Shown here piece by piece: positions 17,587 to 25,918 of a DNA stretch of 64,000 nt. Source of the DNA: Chryseobacterium phocaeense (lineage in GTDB: Bacteria; Bacteroidota; Bacteroidia; Flavobacteriales; Weeksellaceae); assembly GCF_900169075.1 (NCBI RefSeq), contig NZ_LT827014.1:310001-374000 (forward strand), read 5' to 3'. A program made the position numbers and the translations under genes. The first letter of the stretch is position 1. Each line of letters starts with the position of its first letter. Under the pieces are notes generated by a model. The model was not told where the DNA came from and searched no databases. It was given only the letters and a program-made list of their open reading frames with translations.

Positions 17587-17851
17587 ATATTTTCATAATT
17601 ATTAATTCAGTTCATTATAAGGACTGAATAAATGCTGGTTTAACAACTGTAAATCACGTTGTGTTAAATAATTTGAGTGCTTGAGGGAAAGCAGTAAATG
17701 TTTTTTTCATGGTCGGTTGTTTTCAGAATCATTTCAAATTTAATAAAATTTTCTCTTTATTCATAGTTTTATTTTATATTTTTTATAATATTATTGAAAT
17801 ATTAATATTGCATTAATTTTATCTGACTAAACCATTGATAGTTTTTATATA

Positions 17852-17882
17852 TTGAACAAAAGCTAAGAATTGTTTAACTTTG
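17852..17882 (+). promoter_or_regulatory. Bacteroidetes-type promoter of the bacilliredoxin gene
   Basis: The -7 element TAACTTTG (17875-17882) fits TAnnTTTG exactly, with TTG at 17852-17854 and 20 bp between. The start codon follows 22 bp downstream. Confidence 0.7.
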
Positions 17883-17904
17883 TAGTGATAAAAAAACAAA
17901 ATAT

Positions 17905-18315
17905 ATGTATCCAACAGATTTAGTAATGCCTATGAAGGCAGAACTTACAGATAAAGGTTTCGAAGATTTAACATCTCCTGCACAGGTAGAAGAGGCTCTA
18001 AAGCAGCCGGGAACTACCCTATTGGTTATTAATTCAGTTTGCGGTTGTGCAGCAGGAGCAGCAAGACCGGGTGTAGTATATTCTTTAACCGGAGAAAAAA
18101 AACCGGATCATTTAACAACGGTTTTTGCAGGATATGATACCGAAGCGGTAGCAGAAGCAAGAAAACATCTTGCCCCATTCCCTCCGAGCTCCCCATGTGT
18201 AGCGCTTTTCAAGGATGGAGAACTGGTTCATATGCTGGAAAGACACCACATCGAAGGAAACCCTGCAGGCGCCATTGCAGCAAATCTTCAGGCTGCTTTT
18301 GATGAGTATTGCTAA
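17905..18315 (+). CDS. BrxA/BrxB (YphP/YqiW) family bacilliredoxin
   Basis: A 136-residue thioredoxin-fold protein. The family redox motif is CGC (Cys46-Gly47-Cys48) within VINSVCGCAAGAARPG, and the opening MYPTDLVMPMKAEL is characteristic. In Bacillus relatives such proteins reverse bacillithiol adducts; in Bacteroidetes the thiol partner is an inference. It has its own promoter and terminator, so it is probably a single-gene unit. There is an extra terminal Cys136. Confidence 0.93.
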   Translation: MYPTDLVMPMKAELTDKGFEDLTSPAQVEEALKQPGTTLLVINSVCGCAAGAARPGVVYSLTGEKKPDHLTTVFAGYDTEAVAEARKHLAPFPPSSPCVALFKDGELVHMLERHHIEGNPAGAIAANLQAAFDEYC

Positions 18316-18337
18316 AAAACAATAATTTCAAATACAG

Positions 18338-18368
18338 AACCGTTACATAATTTGTAACGGTTTTTTTA
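18338..18368 (+). terminator. Rho-independent terminator after the bacilliredoxin gene
   Basis: AACCGTTAC pairs with GTAACGGTT around a 6-8 base loop and runs straight into a T tract. It ends 52 bp before the GH3 start. Confidence 0.9.
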
Positions 18369-18407
18369 TTTAATACGATAAAAATTCTCTGAAAATCCAA
18401 ATATTGT

Positions 18408-18415
18408 TATATTTG
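18408..18415 (+). promoter_or_regulatory. Candidate -7 element for the GH3 gene, almost at the start codon
   Basis: TATATTTG fits TAnnTTTG and ends 5 bp before the ATG at 18421. A transcript from it would start at or next to the initiation codon. No clear TTTG box is seen about 20 bp upstream, so the assignment is tentative. Confidence 0.45.
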
Positions 18416-18420
18416 TTGGA

Positions 18421-19935
18421 ATGGCAACAAAGGCACTTTTCAATACGGTCGTCAACTGGTTTATCCGCCAAAGGATAGATCAGATTCAGAATTTCATGGA
18501 CCACCCCATTGAAACCCAGAAAGGTATACTTTTCTCACAGCTGTTTCATGCGGAAGACACCGAATACGGCAAAGCCCACGGCTTCAATTCTATTTCCAGC
18601 TATCAGGACTTTAAAAATAAAGTTCCGATCGTTGCATATGAAGATTTTGAGCCTTACATCGAAAAAGCCAGACAAGGGCATAAAGATGTAAGCTGGCCTG
18701 GCTACATCAAGCATTTTGCAAAATCCTCCGGAACCACCAATGCCAAGAGCAAGTTTATTCCTATCTCCACAGAAAGCCTTGAATACTGCCATATGAAGGC
18801 AGGAAAAGACATGGTTTCCATTTACGCCAATAACCATCCGGAAAATCAGCTGTTCACCAATAAAAACCTTCGTCTGGGCGGCAGCTCTGAACTTCACGCA
18901 GATTTTAACACCAAATTCGGGGATCTTTCAGCTATTTTAATTGATAACCTCCCTTTCTGGGTAGAGATCACCACCACACCAAGCAAAAAGGTTTCCCTGA
19001 TGTCCGAATGGGAAAGCAAGCTTAAAGCCATCACTTCCGAAGTAAAAAATGAAGATGTGGGAAGTATCCTTGGTGTACCGAGCTGGATGATGGTTTTGCT
19101 TCAAAGGGTTTTAAAAGAAACCGGCAGCGGAAGTATTTCTGAGCTGTGGCCTAATTTAGAGGTATTTTTTCACGGTGGAATCAGTTTTAAGCCCTATAGG
19201 GAACAATACAGGCAGATCATAGGAAAAAAGATCAATTACTACGAAATTTACAATGCCTCCGAAGGCTTTTTCGGGATACAGGACAGATCGGACAGTGACG
19301 AGATCCTGCTGATGCTTGATTACGGAATTTTCTATGAATTTATCCCGATGGATCAGTTTCATTTTTCCAACCCCAAAGTGGTAAGCCTGGAAGATGTGGA
19401 AACCGGGAAAAATTATGCAATGGTCATCACCACCAACGGCGGCCTCTGGAGATACCTCATCGGCGACACTGTTATATTTACTTCAACCAATCCTTTCAGA
19501 ATAAAGATTACAGGAAGAACCAAGCATTATATCAATGCATTCGGGGAAGAACTGATGATCACCAATGTGGAATCTGCCTTATCCAAAGCCTGTGAGCTTA
19601 CCGGAGCACGGGTGACAGACTTTACAGGAGCACCGGTCTTTATGAAAGAAAACGAAGGAGGCGCCCACGAATGGATCTTTGAATTCAGCCACCAGCCGGA
19701 CGACCTGGAGCGATTTACCGATGCTTTTGATCTTCATCTTAAAACCATCAATTCAGATTACGAAGCAAAAAGATATAACAACCTGACCCTGAAAAGACCG
19801 ATCATCCATATTGCAAAACCGGATCTCTTCTATCACTGGCTGGAATCCAAAGGAAAACTGGGCGGCCAGAATAAAGTCCCGAGACTAAGCAATGACCGGG
19901 AATATATAGACCCGCTGCTGGAACTGAACAGATGA
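18421..19935 (+). CDS. GH3 auxin-responsive promoter family protein (acyl-acid amido synthetase fold)
   Basis: A 504-residue protein of the ANL-related GH3 family, which in plants adenylates a carboxylate and joins it to an amino acid. The N-terminal FNTVVNWFIRQRIDQI, the early FAKSSGTTNAKSKFIPIS nucleotide loop, EIYNASEGFFGIQ, and TGRTKHYINAFGEEL are the conserved elements of the bacterial branch. The substrates of bacterial members are not known. It is flanked by a terminator upstream and a convergent terminator downstream. Confidence 0.93.
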   Translation: MATKALFNTVVNWFIRQRIDQIQNFMDHPIETQKGILFSQLFHAEDTEYGKAHGFNSISSYQDFKNKVPIVAYEDFEPYIEKARQGHKDVSWPGYIKHFAKSSGTTNAKSKFIPISTESLEYCHMKAGKDMVSIYANNHPENQLFTNKNLRLGGSSELHADFNTKFGDLSAILIDNLPFWVEITTTPSKKVSLMSEWESKLKAITSEVKNEDVGSILGVPSWMMVLLQRVLKETGSGSISELWPNLEVFFHGGISFKPYREQYRQIIGKKINYYEIYNASEGFFGIQDRSDSDEILLMLDYGIFYEFIPMDQFHFSNPKVVSLEDVETGKNYAMVITTNGGLWRYLIGDTVIFTSTNPFRIKITGRTKHYINAFGEELMITNVESALSKACELTGARVTDFTGAPVFMKENEGGAHEWIFEFSHQPDDLERFTDAFDLHLKTINSDYEAKRYNNLTLKRPIIHIAKPDLFYHWLESKGKLGGQNKVPRLSNDREYIDPLLELNR

Positions 19936-19945
19936 TAAAAAAGGT

Positions 19946-20075
19946 ACGAAGTCTGATGTCTGAAGATGAAAGTTACTGGTAGTATGAAGACCAATATCTG
20001 GTTTTTAAAATCCTGATACCTGGTTGACAATTAAGACAAAGATAACTCCTTCCTTCCATCTTCCTTCCCCCATCA
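19946..20075. repeat. Imperfect inverted repeat of the GAAGATGGAAGTTA family, copy 1
   Basis: The left arm (TGAAGATGAAAGTTACTGG) is mirrored by AGATAACTCC-TTCC-TTCCATCTTCC at 20037-20065. Related elements lie at 51821-51982, 56698-56836 and 62385-62514, always intergenic and always with the same arm vocabulary but unrelated centres. Confidence 0.6.
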
Positions 20076-20090
20076 AAAATATAAATAAAA

Positions 20091-20116
20091 AACGCAGCCG
20101 AACTCACGACTGCGTT
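20091..20116. terminator. Bidirectional terminator between GH3 and the lipoprotein gene
   Basis: AACGCAG pairs with CTGCGTT around a 12-base loop, with an A tract on the left and T residues on the right. It lies between two convergent genes. Confidence 0.75.
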
Positions 20117-20138
20117 TTCTGTATACTGTAATATTTCA

Positions 20139-20519
20139 CTATTTATTTAAATCTTCCTTCAGCTTTTTAGCTCCTTCTTCCACTTTGGCAGCTCCTTTTG
20201 CTGCTGCATCTTTCACGTCCTGTCCAACCTCTTTTGCCCCTGCTTTAATATCTTTTCCGGCTTTATTAAGGTCTTCTTTCGCTTTCTGGGCAGCATCATC
20301 TATTTTGTTCCCGGCAGCATCCATTTTAGTCTTTACATCTTCTTTAGTCTTATCTATCTTGGCCGTATCCACAATGTTAGCCGAGGTTTCGGAAACTGTG
20401 GTAGTGGTAGTAGTCACTGATCCGTCGGCATTTTCAACCTGTTCTGTTTTTGTAGTTGATTTTGTGCATGATACCACCAATAATGTGGCTGCAGCCACGG
20501 CAAAAATTTGTTTTTTCAT
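20139..20519 (-). CDS. Small helical lipoprotein
   Basis: A 126-residue protein with a lipoprotein signal peptide (lipobox LVVSC, Cys18). The mature part is Lys/Ala/Glu/Asp-rich with heptad- or undecad-like repeats (KAKEDLNKAGKDIKAG, GAKEVGQDVKDAAAKG), resembling LEA/apolipophorin-like or YtxH-like amphipathic helices. No enzyme function is suggested. It is the last gene of the minus-strand run that begins with mutL, 30 bp after another lipoprotein gene. Similar proteins are often linked to stress, which is only a guess here. Confidence 0.82.
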   Translation of the reverse strand: MKKQIFAVAAATLLVVSCTKSTTKTEQVENADGSVTTTTTTVSETSANIVDTAKIDKTKEDVKTKMDAAGNKIDDAAQKAKEDLNKAGKDIKAGAKEVGQDVKDAAAKGAAKVEEGAKKLKEDLNK

Positions 20520-20549
20520 ATTTTATATTTTTTTAAATGTTTTTTAATC

Positions 20550-20912
20550 TTATTCTGTTTTTGTTCCGGCAGCCGGTGAATTATCCATTGATTTCTGCTT
20601 TTTCTCGGCTTCCGTTTTTTTCTTTTCCTCTTCCAGCTTCTTCTTGTTCTCTTTTTCCAGCTCTTCCTTGAGTTTCTGTTCTTCTTTTTGAAGTCTTTCA
20701 GCCTCTTTTACGGAATCCTGGTATTTTTGTGAAGACATCCTGATCTGGCGGACAATATCAATAGAGGTTGCCCCGGGTGAAAACGAATCTACAGCGGCCG
20801 TATCATAATGCATTTTCACATTCTGTTCTGTTGCGAAACCCGGAGTTTCCTTCTTTGAACAGGCCGATAACAACAGGATGATGACAAAAACCGCAGATAG
20901 TAAATTTTTCAT
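20550..20912 (-). CDS. Lipoprotein with charged coiled-coil region
   Basis: A 120-residue protein with a signal peptide and lipobox (LLSAC, Cys18). After a region with two predicted strands, residues 65-110 are a single Lys/Glu-rich helix (RLQKEEQKLKEELEKENKKK). I do not recognise a family. It starts 4 bp after the stop of the upstream EEP gene, so co-transcription and possibly translational coupling are likely. Confidence 0.78.
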   Translation of the reverse strand: MKNLLSAVFVIILLLSACSKKETPGFATEQNVKMHYDTAAVDSFSPGATSIDIVRQIRMSSQKYQDSVKEAERLQKEEQKLKEELEKENKKKLEEEKKKTEAEKKQKSMDNSPAAGTKTE

Positions 20913-20916
20913 GGAT

Positions 20917-21900
20917 CTAATTTAGCAGAAATTCTGCAATTACAGGATAGTGGTCCGATAATTTTACAGATTGATCTACTTTATAGCTCAAAGGAATAAT
21001 GGATTTTGAACTGAAGATATAATCTATCCTCAAGGGAACTTTATAATCGTGGAAACTGGAAGAACCACCATTTCCAACGGTAAGGAAAGCGTCTTGAAGA
21101 TCTTTACCCAGACTGTAGTATTCATATGAATTGGGAACGGAATTAAAATCCCCGGCAAGAATTACCGGATACGGTGAAAAGTCGATGACTTTCCTGATCT
21201 TTTTAATCTGTTCTTCATGGGCTTTAAAAGTCGGGGTCATATGGGAAAGAAGTGTTGCAATCTTTCCTCCTTCTTTCGCTAAGCCATCAAATTTAAACAT
21301 TGATTTATGAAGTCTGAACGGCTCCAGATATACATTCACCACTCGGATGATCTTTCCGTTGATATCTACATCTGCAAAGAAAGAATTTCCCCTCGCCTGA
21401 TCTTCAATCAGGGCTTCCTGTCTTAAAATCTTATGCTTTGTTTTCAGAATTACAGAAGGATATTTTATCATGTCCTTTCTGATGACCTTGTTGGTATCTT
21501 TTTCCTGAACAAGAATAATATCAGCATCCTGATCTGTGATGTATTTTTTTACTTTATCCCAGCCGAAATCCCCATATTTTACATTAAAAGTGAGTACTTT
21601 AATATTTCTTATGGTTTTAAAGTTCTCAGCTTTCTCTGTTTTGGGCGAGATATTAACCCATCTTCTCACCGGATTATAAAAAAGCAGAGTCCCTGCTACG
21701 AAAGCAATTGCTATTTTTTTTCTTTGAAATACCCAGACTAAAGTAAGCAGAACATATAACGCAATAAGGTATGGGAAGCCAAGGGAAAGTAAATTAAGCC
21801 CTCCTATAAAGTTAGGCGGGATCCAGGCATTTCCCAGTGTGCATAACAGCAGCACGGCTACAACAATATGAACAAATAGCAGTAATTGATTCGGCTTCAT
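20917..21900 (-). CDS. Endonuclease/exonuclease/phosphatase family membrane protein (paralogue A)
   Basis: A 327-residue protein with three N-terminal membrane segments (to about residue 80) followed by an EEP-superfamily catalytic domain. Visible motifs are LTFNVKYG, the Glu of ILVQEKD, VILAGDFNSVPNS (Asp and Asn for metal and phosphate) and the closing LSDHYPVIAEF. Members hydrolyse phosphodiester bonds in nucleic acids, phosphoinositides or other phosphoesters; the substrate here is unknown. The catalytic domain should face the side opposite the membrane anchor loops. It is a tandem paralogue of the gene at 21980-22969. Confidence 0.9.
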   Translation of the reverse strand: MKPNQLLLFVHIVVAVLLLCTLGNAWIPPNFIGGLNLLSLGFPYLIALYVLLTLVWVFQRKKIAIAFVAGTLLFYNPVRRWVNISPKTEKAENFKTIRNIKVLTFNVKYGDFGWDKVKKYITDQDADIILVQEKDTNKVIRKDMIKYPSVILKTKHKILRQEALIEDQARGNSFFADVDINGKIIRVVNVYLEPFRLHKSMFKFDGLAKEGGKIATLLSHMTPTFKAHEEQIKKIRKVIDFSPYPVILAGDFNSVPNSYEYYSLGKDLQDAFLTVGNGGSSSFHDYKVPLRIDYIFSSKSIIPLSYKVDQSVKLSDHYPVIAEFLLN

Positions 21901-21979
21901 GAAAGACAGTCTAGGGGTACGACTACTTTTTCATCAAAAATCCTACCAACCAGGACCTATTTAACTAATTTTATGATTA

Positions 21980-22969
21980 TTAATTGTTTAACGAAAAAGT
22001 TCCGATCACCGGGTAATGGTCTGAACGCTTGATAGTACGGTCCACTTTATAAGTGACAGGCTGTATCGTTTTTGAAGTAAAAATATAGTCAATTCTGATC
22101 GGAAATTTATAGTCGTGAAAGCTTGTTCCACTGCCTTTTCCAGCTTTTACAAAGGCATCCTCCAACCCATCGGAAAGTTGAAAATATTCGTAAGAATTCG
22201 GTACAGAATTCAAGTCTCCCATCAGAATCACCGGGTAGGGTGAGTTTTTAATTCCTTCTCTGATGCTTGCTACCTGATCCTGGTGTTTTTTAAAAACAGG
22301 AATCAACCGCTTAACAATATTTTTCAGTTTTTGCTCATCTTCTTCCTGTACGCCATCCATTTTGATCATTCCTTTTTCAAATTTAAAAGGTTCCAGATAA
22401 ACATTGATAAAACGGTATATCTTTCCTCTGATCTCAATGTCTGCCTGGGAGGCATAAGCATTATTGGTTTCGTAATCACTTTTGATGAGCTCTTTGGAGT
22501 CTATAATTTTATGTTTTGAAAAAGTTTTAAGAATTCCGTTGTTATCAACGACTTTCATCCCCTTGACTGATATTTTTTTCCCTGATTCCTGCAACATTAC
22601 AACATCCGCATTGGCATTATTCAGGTATTCATTAATATAGGAAGCGCCTAAAGAACCTCCTTTTACATTAAAAGAAATTAACTTGAGGTCTGCGGTTTGC
22701 TTTTTAGCGGTAGAATAATTCACCCATCGCTGTACAGGATTCATAAATATAAGCCCGGCCAGCATAAAGGCAAAAGTTCTTTTTTTCCAGCTGAAAAGCC
22801 AGAAAAGGATAAAAACCACATACATAACCATGAGAATGGGAAAACCCAGCGAAAGCAGATTGAACCACGGAAATATTTTAGGCGGAACATAAGCATTCAA
22901 CAGGGTACAAAGCAACAGGAGCAAGGTCCCCAGATGCAGGATGAATATGATAAGACGGAAAACTTTCAC
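21980..22969 (-). CDS. Endonuclease/exonuclease/phosphatase family membrane protein (paralogue B)
   Basis: Closely related to the next gene: three membrane segments, ISFNVKGG, the Glu of VMLQESG, VILMGDLNSVPNS and RSDHYPVIGTF. I chose a GTG start at 22969 (329 residues) because VKVFRLIIFIL aligns with the N-terminus of paralogue A and the GTG lies 8 bp after the rhomboid stop. The upstream ATG at 23029 would add 20 residues inside the rhomboid gene. The pair suggests a local duplication. Confidence 0.88.
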   Translation of the reverse strand: MKVFRLIIFILHLGTLLLLLCTLLNAYVPPKIFPWFNLLSLGFPILMVMYVVFILFWLFSWKKRTFAFMLAGLIFMNPVQRWVNYSTAKKQTADLKLISFNVKGGSLGASYINEYLNNANADVVMLQESGKKISVKGMKVVDNNGILKTFSKHKIIDSKELIKSDYETNNAYASQADIEIRGKIYRFINVYLEPFKFEKGMIKMDGVQEEDEQKLKNIVKRLIPVFKKHQDQVASIREGIKNSPYPVILMGDLNSVPNSYEYFQLSDGLEDAFVKAGKGSGTSFHDYKFPIRIDYIFTSKTIQPVTYKVDRTIKRSDHYPVIGTFSLNN

Positions 22970-22976
22970 AAACTTT

Positions 22977-23705
22977 TTAATTGAATCTATAGAGATGTTT
23001 TTTCCATATCCTGGCAAGAATCCAGCCAATTAATGCGCCTCCTACGTGAGCAAGATGGGCAATACCTCCTCCGTTTCCGGACACTCCAAGGTAAATGGAA
23101 ACCACAATAACAATAGGCATCAGGTATTTTACCTTCATAGGAACCGGGATAAACATCAGCATAATCTTTGAGTCCGGATACAGTGTAGCAAAAGCGGTCA
23201 CAACCCCGAAAATAGCTCCGGAAGCGCCCACCATTGGTGTTGCAACAATACCGTCCAGATTCCCAACCAACTCTTTCTGTTTGATGATAGATTCAGCATT
23301 TCCGCTAAAGTTGACATTCGCACCGGATAAGTACGCGTTCACGTTGAATCCAAGTTGCTTCAGCTCACCTGTAATCTGTTGAGCTTCAACAAAATTCCAC
23401 AAATTAAAAAGGAAAAAAGCACCTAACCCACTCAGAAAATAAAGGATCAGATATTTTTTGTCTCCCAATGTCTGTTCCAGAATAGGTCCGAAGCTATACA
23501 GCGTCAGCATATTAAACAGAATATGCATAATGCTCCCATGCATAAACATATGAGTAATGATCTGCCAAGAATGGAAAAACGGAGAAAAGGGATAAAATCC
23601 GGCAAGATAACCGATGACCTGGTTTCCGAGAAAATAAGTTCCGATAAATACGATCACGTTAATGATGATGATATTCCTGGTGATCGGCGGTATATTGTTG
23701 AACAT
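22977..23705 (-). CDS. Rhomboid family intramembrane serine protease
   Basis: A 242-residue polytopic protease with the catalytic Ser162 in GASGAIFG and catalytic His220 in HLAHVGGALIG. The GSIMHILFNM motif supplies His61 and Asn65 of the oxyanion region. A soluble insertion of about 50 residues (105-155) separates two membrane helices, longer than in E. coli GlpG. It starts 3 bp after the mutL stop, so it is co-transcribed with mutL. Confidence 0.93.
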   Translation of the reverse strand: MFNNIPPITRNIIIINVIVFIGTYFLGNQVIGYLAGFYPFSPFFHSWQIITHMFMHGSIMHILFNMLTLYSFGPILEQTLGDKKYLILYFLSGLGAFFLFNLWNFVEAQQITGELKQLGFNVNAYLSGANVNFSGNAESIIKQKELVGNLDGIVATPMVGASGAIFGVVTAFATLYPDSKIMLMFIPVPMKVKYLMPIVIVVSIYLGVSGNGGGIAHLAHVGGALIGWILARIWKKHLYRFN

Positions 23706-23708
23706 TTT

Positions 23709-25508
23709 TTAAAATTTGTTTTTAAAATCATTAAACGGAACTTCATAAAAGCATCTTTTACCATCCGGTAAAAATTCCGGAAAGCCAAGGGCTGTAAAAT
23801 CTTTAATCATCTGTTCCGCATCTTTTTTGTAGATAAAATCAAATCTGGATTTCGACTGCATTTTGTTCCACTGGTTGAGATAGAACTGCATAAATTCTTC
23901 TTCCGTTTTATAATCCAGGATCTCAAAAAGGTTTTCCAGGAACTTCATGGCCTGTGTTTCTTTCAGTCCTTCAGGAAGAGCGTCTATCCTCAGTACGCTT
24001 TCATGTGCAATTTTCATGTCAAACCCGAGTTCAGGAAGAAATTTTTTAAAAGAATTGTATTTGGTCTTCTCAATTTCGTTCATGTGATACTCCAGGGAAA
24101 ACAGTAATGCATGGCTGTTTGGATTGGTGTTGACGTTTGTTTTCTTTGAAGTTTTATTGTTCTCGGAAACCACCAATCTGTGCATCCTTCCCAGATCCAG
24201 CATCAGGGTTACATCTCCTTTGTTGAAAAGCCAGTAGCCGTTGGGCAGCCTCATCAGATCCTCATCAAAATCTTCATCTTCAAATAAATTGATTTTAGAA
24301 GGCTCTGCGGTAATATTCTGGTGATACATTTCCGTTAGGTTCTGAATTTCTTCCGGACGTACATTTCTCTCTTCAATAAACGGATTATAGTCTTTATCTA
24401 CAATAATTTCCGGCATTTTAATCACATTTCCCCCACTTCCGTTGCTCTTGCTTGGCAGTGGCCTGTTCATCATGGCATCCAGATCCGGATCTTTATCAAA
24501 ATCAAGACTTGGGGACACATTATAAATTCCCAGGGATCTTTTAATAGTAGAACGGAGAAGAGCAAAGATAAGATGCTCGTCCTCAAATTTTACCTCCGTC
24601 TTTTGCGGATGGATATTCACATCTATTTTTTCCGGATCCAGCTCCAGGAAAAGGAAAAATGTAGGCACATAACCCGGCAGAAGCAGTCCTTCAAAGGCTT
24701 CCTGAACCGCTTTATTAAAATACGGGCTTCTGAAATATCTTCCATTGACAAACAGAAACTGCTCACCTCTTGACTTTTTCGCTCCTTCAGGTTTTGCCAC
24801 AAATCCGTGAAGCTTACACCAGATAATATCTTCTTTGATGGGAATAAGCTGCGGTTGAAGCTTACGTCCAAAAACATCCACGATACGCTGCATCTGACTT
24901 CCTTTTCTCAGTCTGAAAACCGCTTCATCATCATGAAACAGGGAAAATTCCAGATTTTCGTGTGCCAGTGCAACGCGCTGGAATTCATCTATGACATGCC
25001 TGAATTCAACATTATTGTTTTTAAGAAATTTCCTTCTGGCGGGAACGTTATAAAACAGATTCTTCACCAGAAAATTGGATCCGTCTGCCGTCTGTATAGG
25101 ATCCTGAAACTGAAATACGCCACCTTCAATGTAGATATTGGTCCCTATTTTAGCATCATTCTGCTTCGTCCTCAGTTCCACCTGGGAAACAGCTGCAATA
25201 GAAGCCAGCGCTTCTCCCCTGAATCCTTTGGTAGCAATCCTGAAGATATCTTCCGTACCTCTGATTTTGGACGTAGCATGTCTCTCAAACGCCATTCTGG
25301 CATCTGTTTCAGACATTCCTTTGCCGTCATCCACCACCTGGATCAGGTTTTTTCCGGCATCCCTGATGATCAGTTCTATCTTGGACGCATCTGCATCAAT
25401 AGCATTTTCCAAAAGTTCTTTCACAATGGATGCAGGTCTCTGCACCACCTCTCCTGCCGCTATTTGGTTGGCTACATGATCCGGTAAAAGCTGAATAATA
25501 TCTGACAT
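23709..25508 (-). CDS. mutL: DNA mismatch repair protein MutL
   Basis: GHKL ATPase that couples mismatch recognition to downstream repair. The 599 residues show the ATPase motifs ELLENAIDADAS, DDGKGM and TKGFRGEALASI, plus NVPARRKFLK and NVHPQKTEVKF of the N-terminal domain. The start MSDIIQLLPDHVANQIAAGEVV at 25508 is preferred over an ATG 15 bp upstream. The C-terminal domain is present, but where endonuclease-type MutL proteins have DQHAAHERI-like residues this one reads LDLGRMHRLVVSE. First gene of a probable six-gene operon. Confidence 0.95.
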   Translation of the reverse strand: MSDIIQLLPDHVANQIAAGEVVQRPASIVKELLENAIDADASKIELIIRDAGKNLIQVVDDGKGMSETDARMAFERHATSKIRGTEDIFRIATKGFRGEALASIAAVSQVELRTKQNDAKIGTNIYIEGGVFQFQDPIQTADGSNFLVKNLFYNVPARRKFLKNNNVEFRHVIDEFQRVALAHENLEFSLFHDDEAVFRLRKGSQMQRIVDVFGRKLQPQLIPIKEDIIWCKLHGFVAKPEGAKKSRGEQFLFVNGRYFRSPYFNKAVQEAFEGLLLPGYVPTFFLFLELDPEKIDVNIHPQKTEVKFEDEHLIFALLRSTIKRSLGIYNVSPSLDFDKDPDLDAMMNRPLPSKSNGSGGNVIKMPEIIVDKDYNPFIEERNVRPEEIQNLTEMYHQNITAEPSKINLFEDEDFDEDLMRLPNGYWLFNKGDVTLMLDLGRMHRLVVSENNKTSKKTNVNTNPNSHALLFSLEYHMNEIEKTKYNSFKKFLPELGFDMKIAHESVLRIDALPEGLKETQAMKFLENLFEILDYKTEEEFMQFYLNQWNKMQSKSRFDFIYKKDAEQMIKDFTALGFPEFLPDGKRCFYEVPFNDFKNKF

Positions 25509-25527
25509 AAAACGTATAATCAACTTA

Positions 25528-25535
25528 CAAAAATA
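25528..25535 (-). promoter_or_regulatory. Candidate -7 element for the mutL operon
   Basis: On the minus strand TATTTTTG fits TAnnTTTG and lies 20 bp before the mutL start. No perfect TTTG box at the best spacing, so this is a moderate call. Confidence 0.5.
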
Positions 25536-25918
25536 GTCAATGGAATTGGTAATTAAAACAATAAAACCGTGAATTAAAATTTAATTATCAACATTTTCAC
25601 CACAATGGGTTCCTCTGTTCTGCTTTTAACCCAGGGGTATTTTTTGATTGAAAATAACTTTAAATATAAATTTCACGAATGAATCCATGGATAACACTAA
25701 TAAAATAGGCAAAAAATCTATGGAATTCACTTGATCTGTGGAAGATATTTAAGCAAAGTTTAAAAATAAAACGTATTTGATATCACCTTTGCGTCAAAAA
25801 CCTTATAAAAAGTGACTTTACAGAATAAGCAACACCCTTTTTCTACCATCGAAAAAGGGTGTTTCACAGCTAGTTTACACAAAAATAATACTGATATTTA
25901 TTTTTATTTCCTGATCAC
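25536..25918. other. Gene-free interval with one strong hairpin
   Basis: No reading frame in these 383 bp looks real. The only clear structure is a 13-bp stem, AACACCCTTTTTC (25831-25843) paired with GAAAAAGGGTGTT (25851-25863), with a 7-base loop. It could be a terminator for the DUF1275 transcript, which ends at 25919 on the minus strand, or part of a small RNA. Confidence 0.5.

Noticed and set aside
17587..17851. Small gene or riboswitch between the dcw terminator and the bacilliredoxin gene
   Set aside because: The stretch is AT-rich without a conserved stem set, and no frame longer than a few codons has support.
24807..25487. 226-residue + strand reading frame
   Set aside because: It lies wholly antisense to mutL, which has clear ATPase motifs, and its translation has no recognisable domain or plausible start context.
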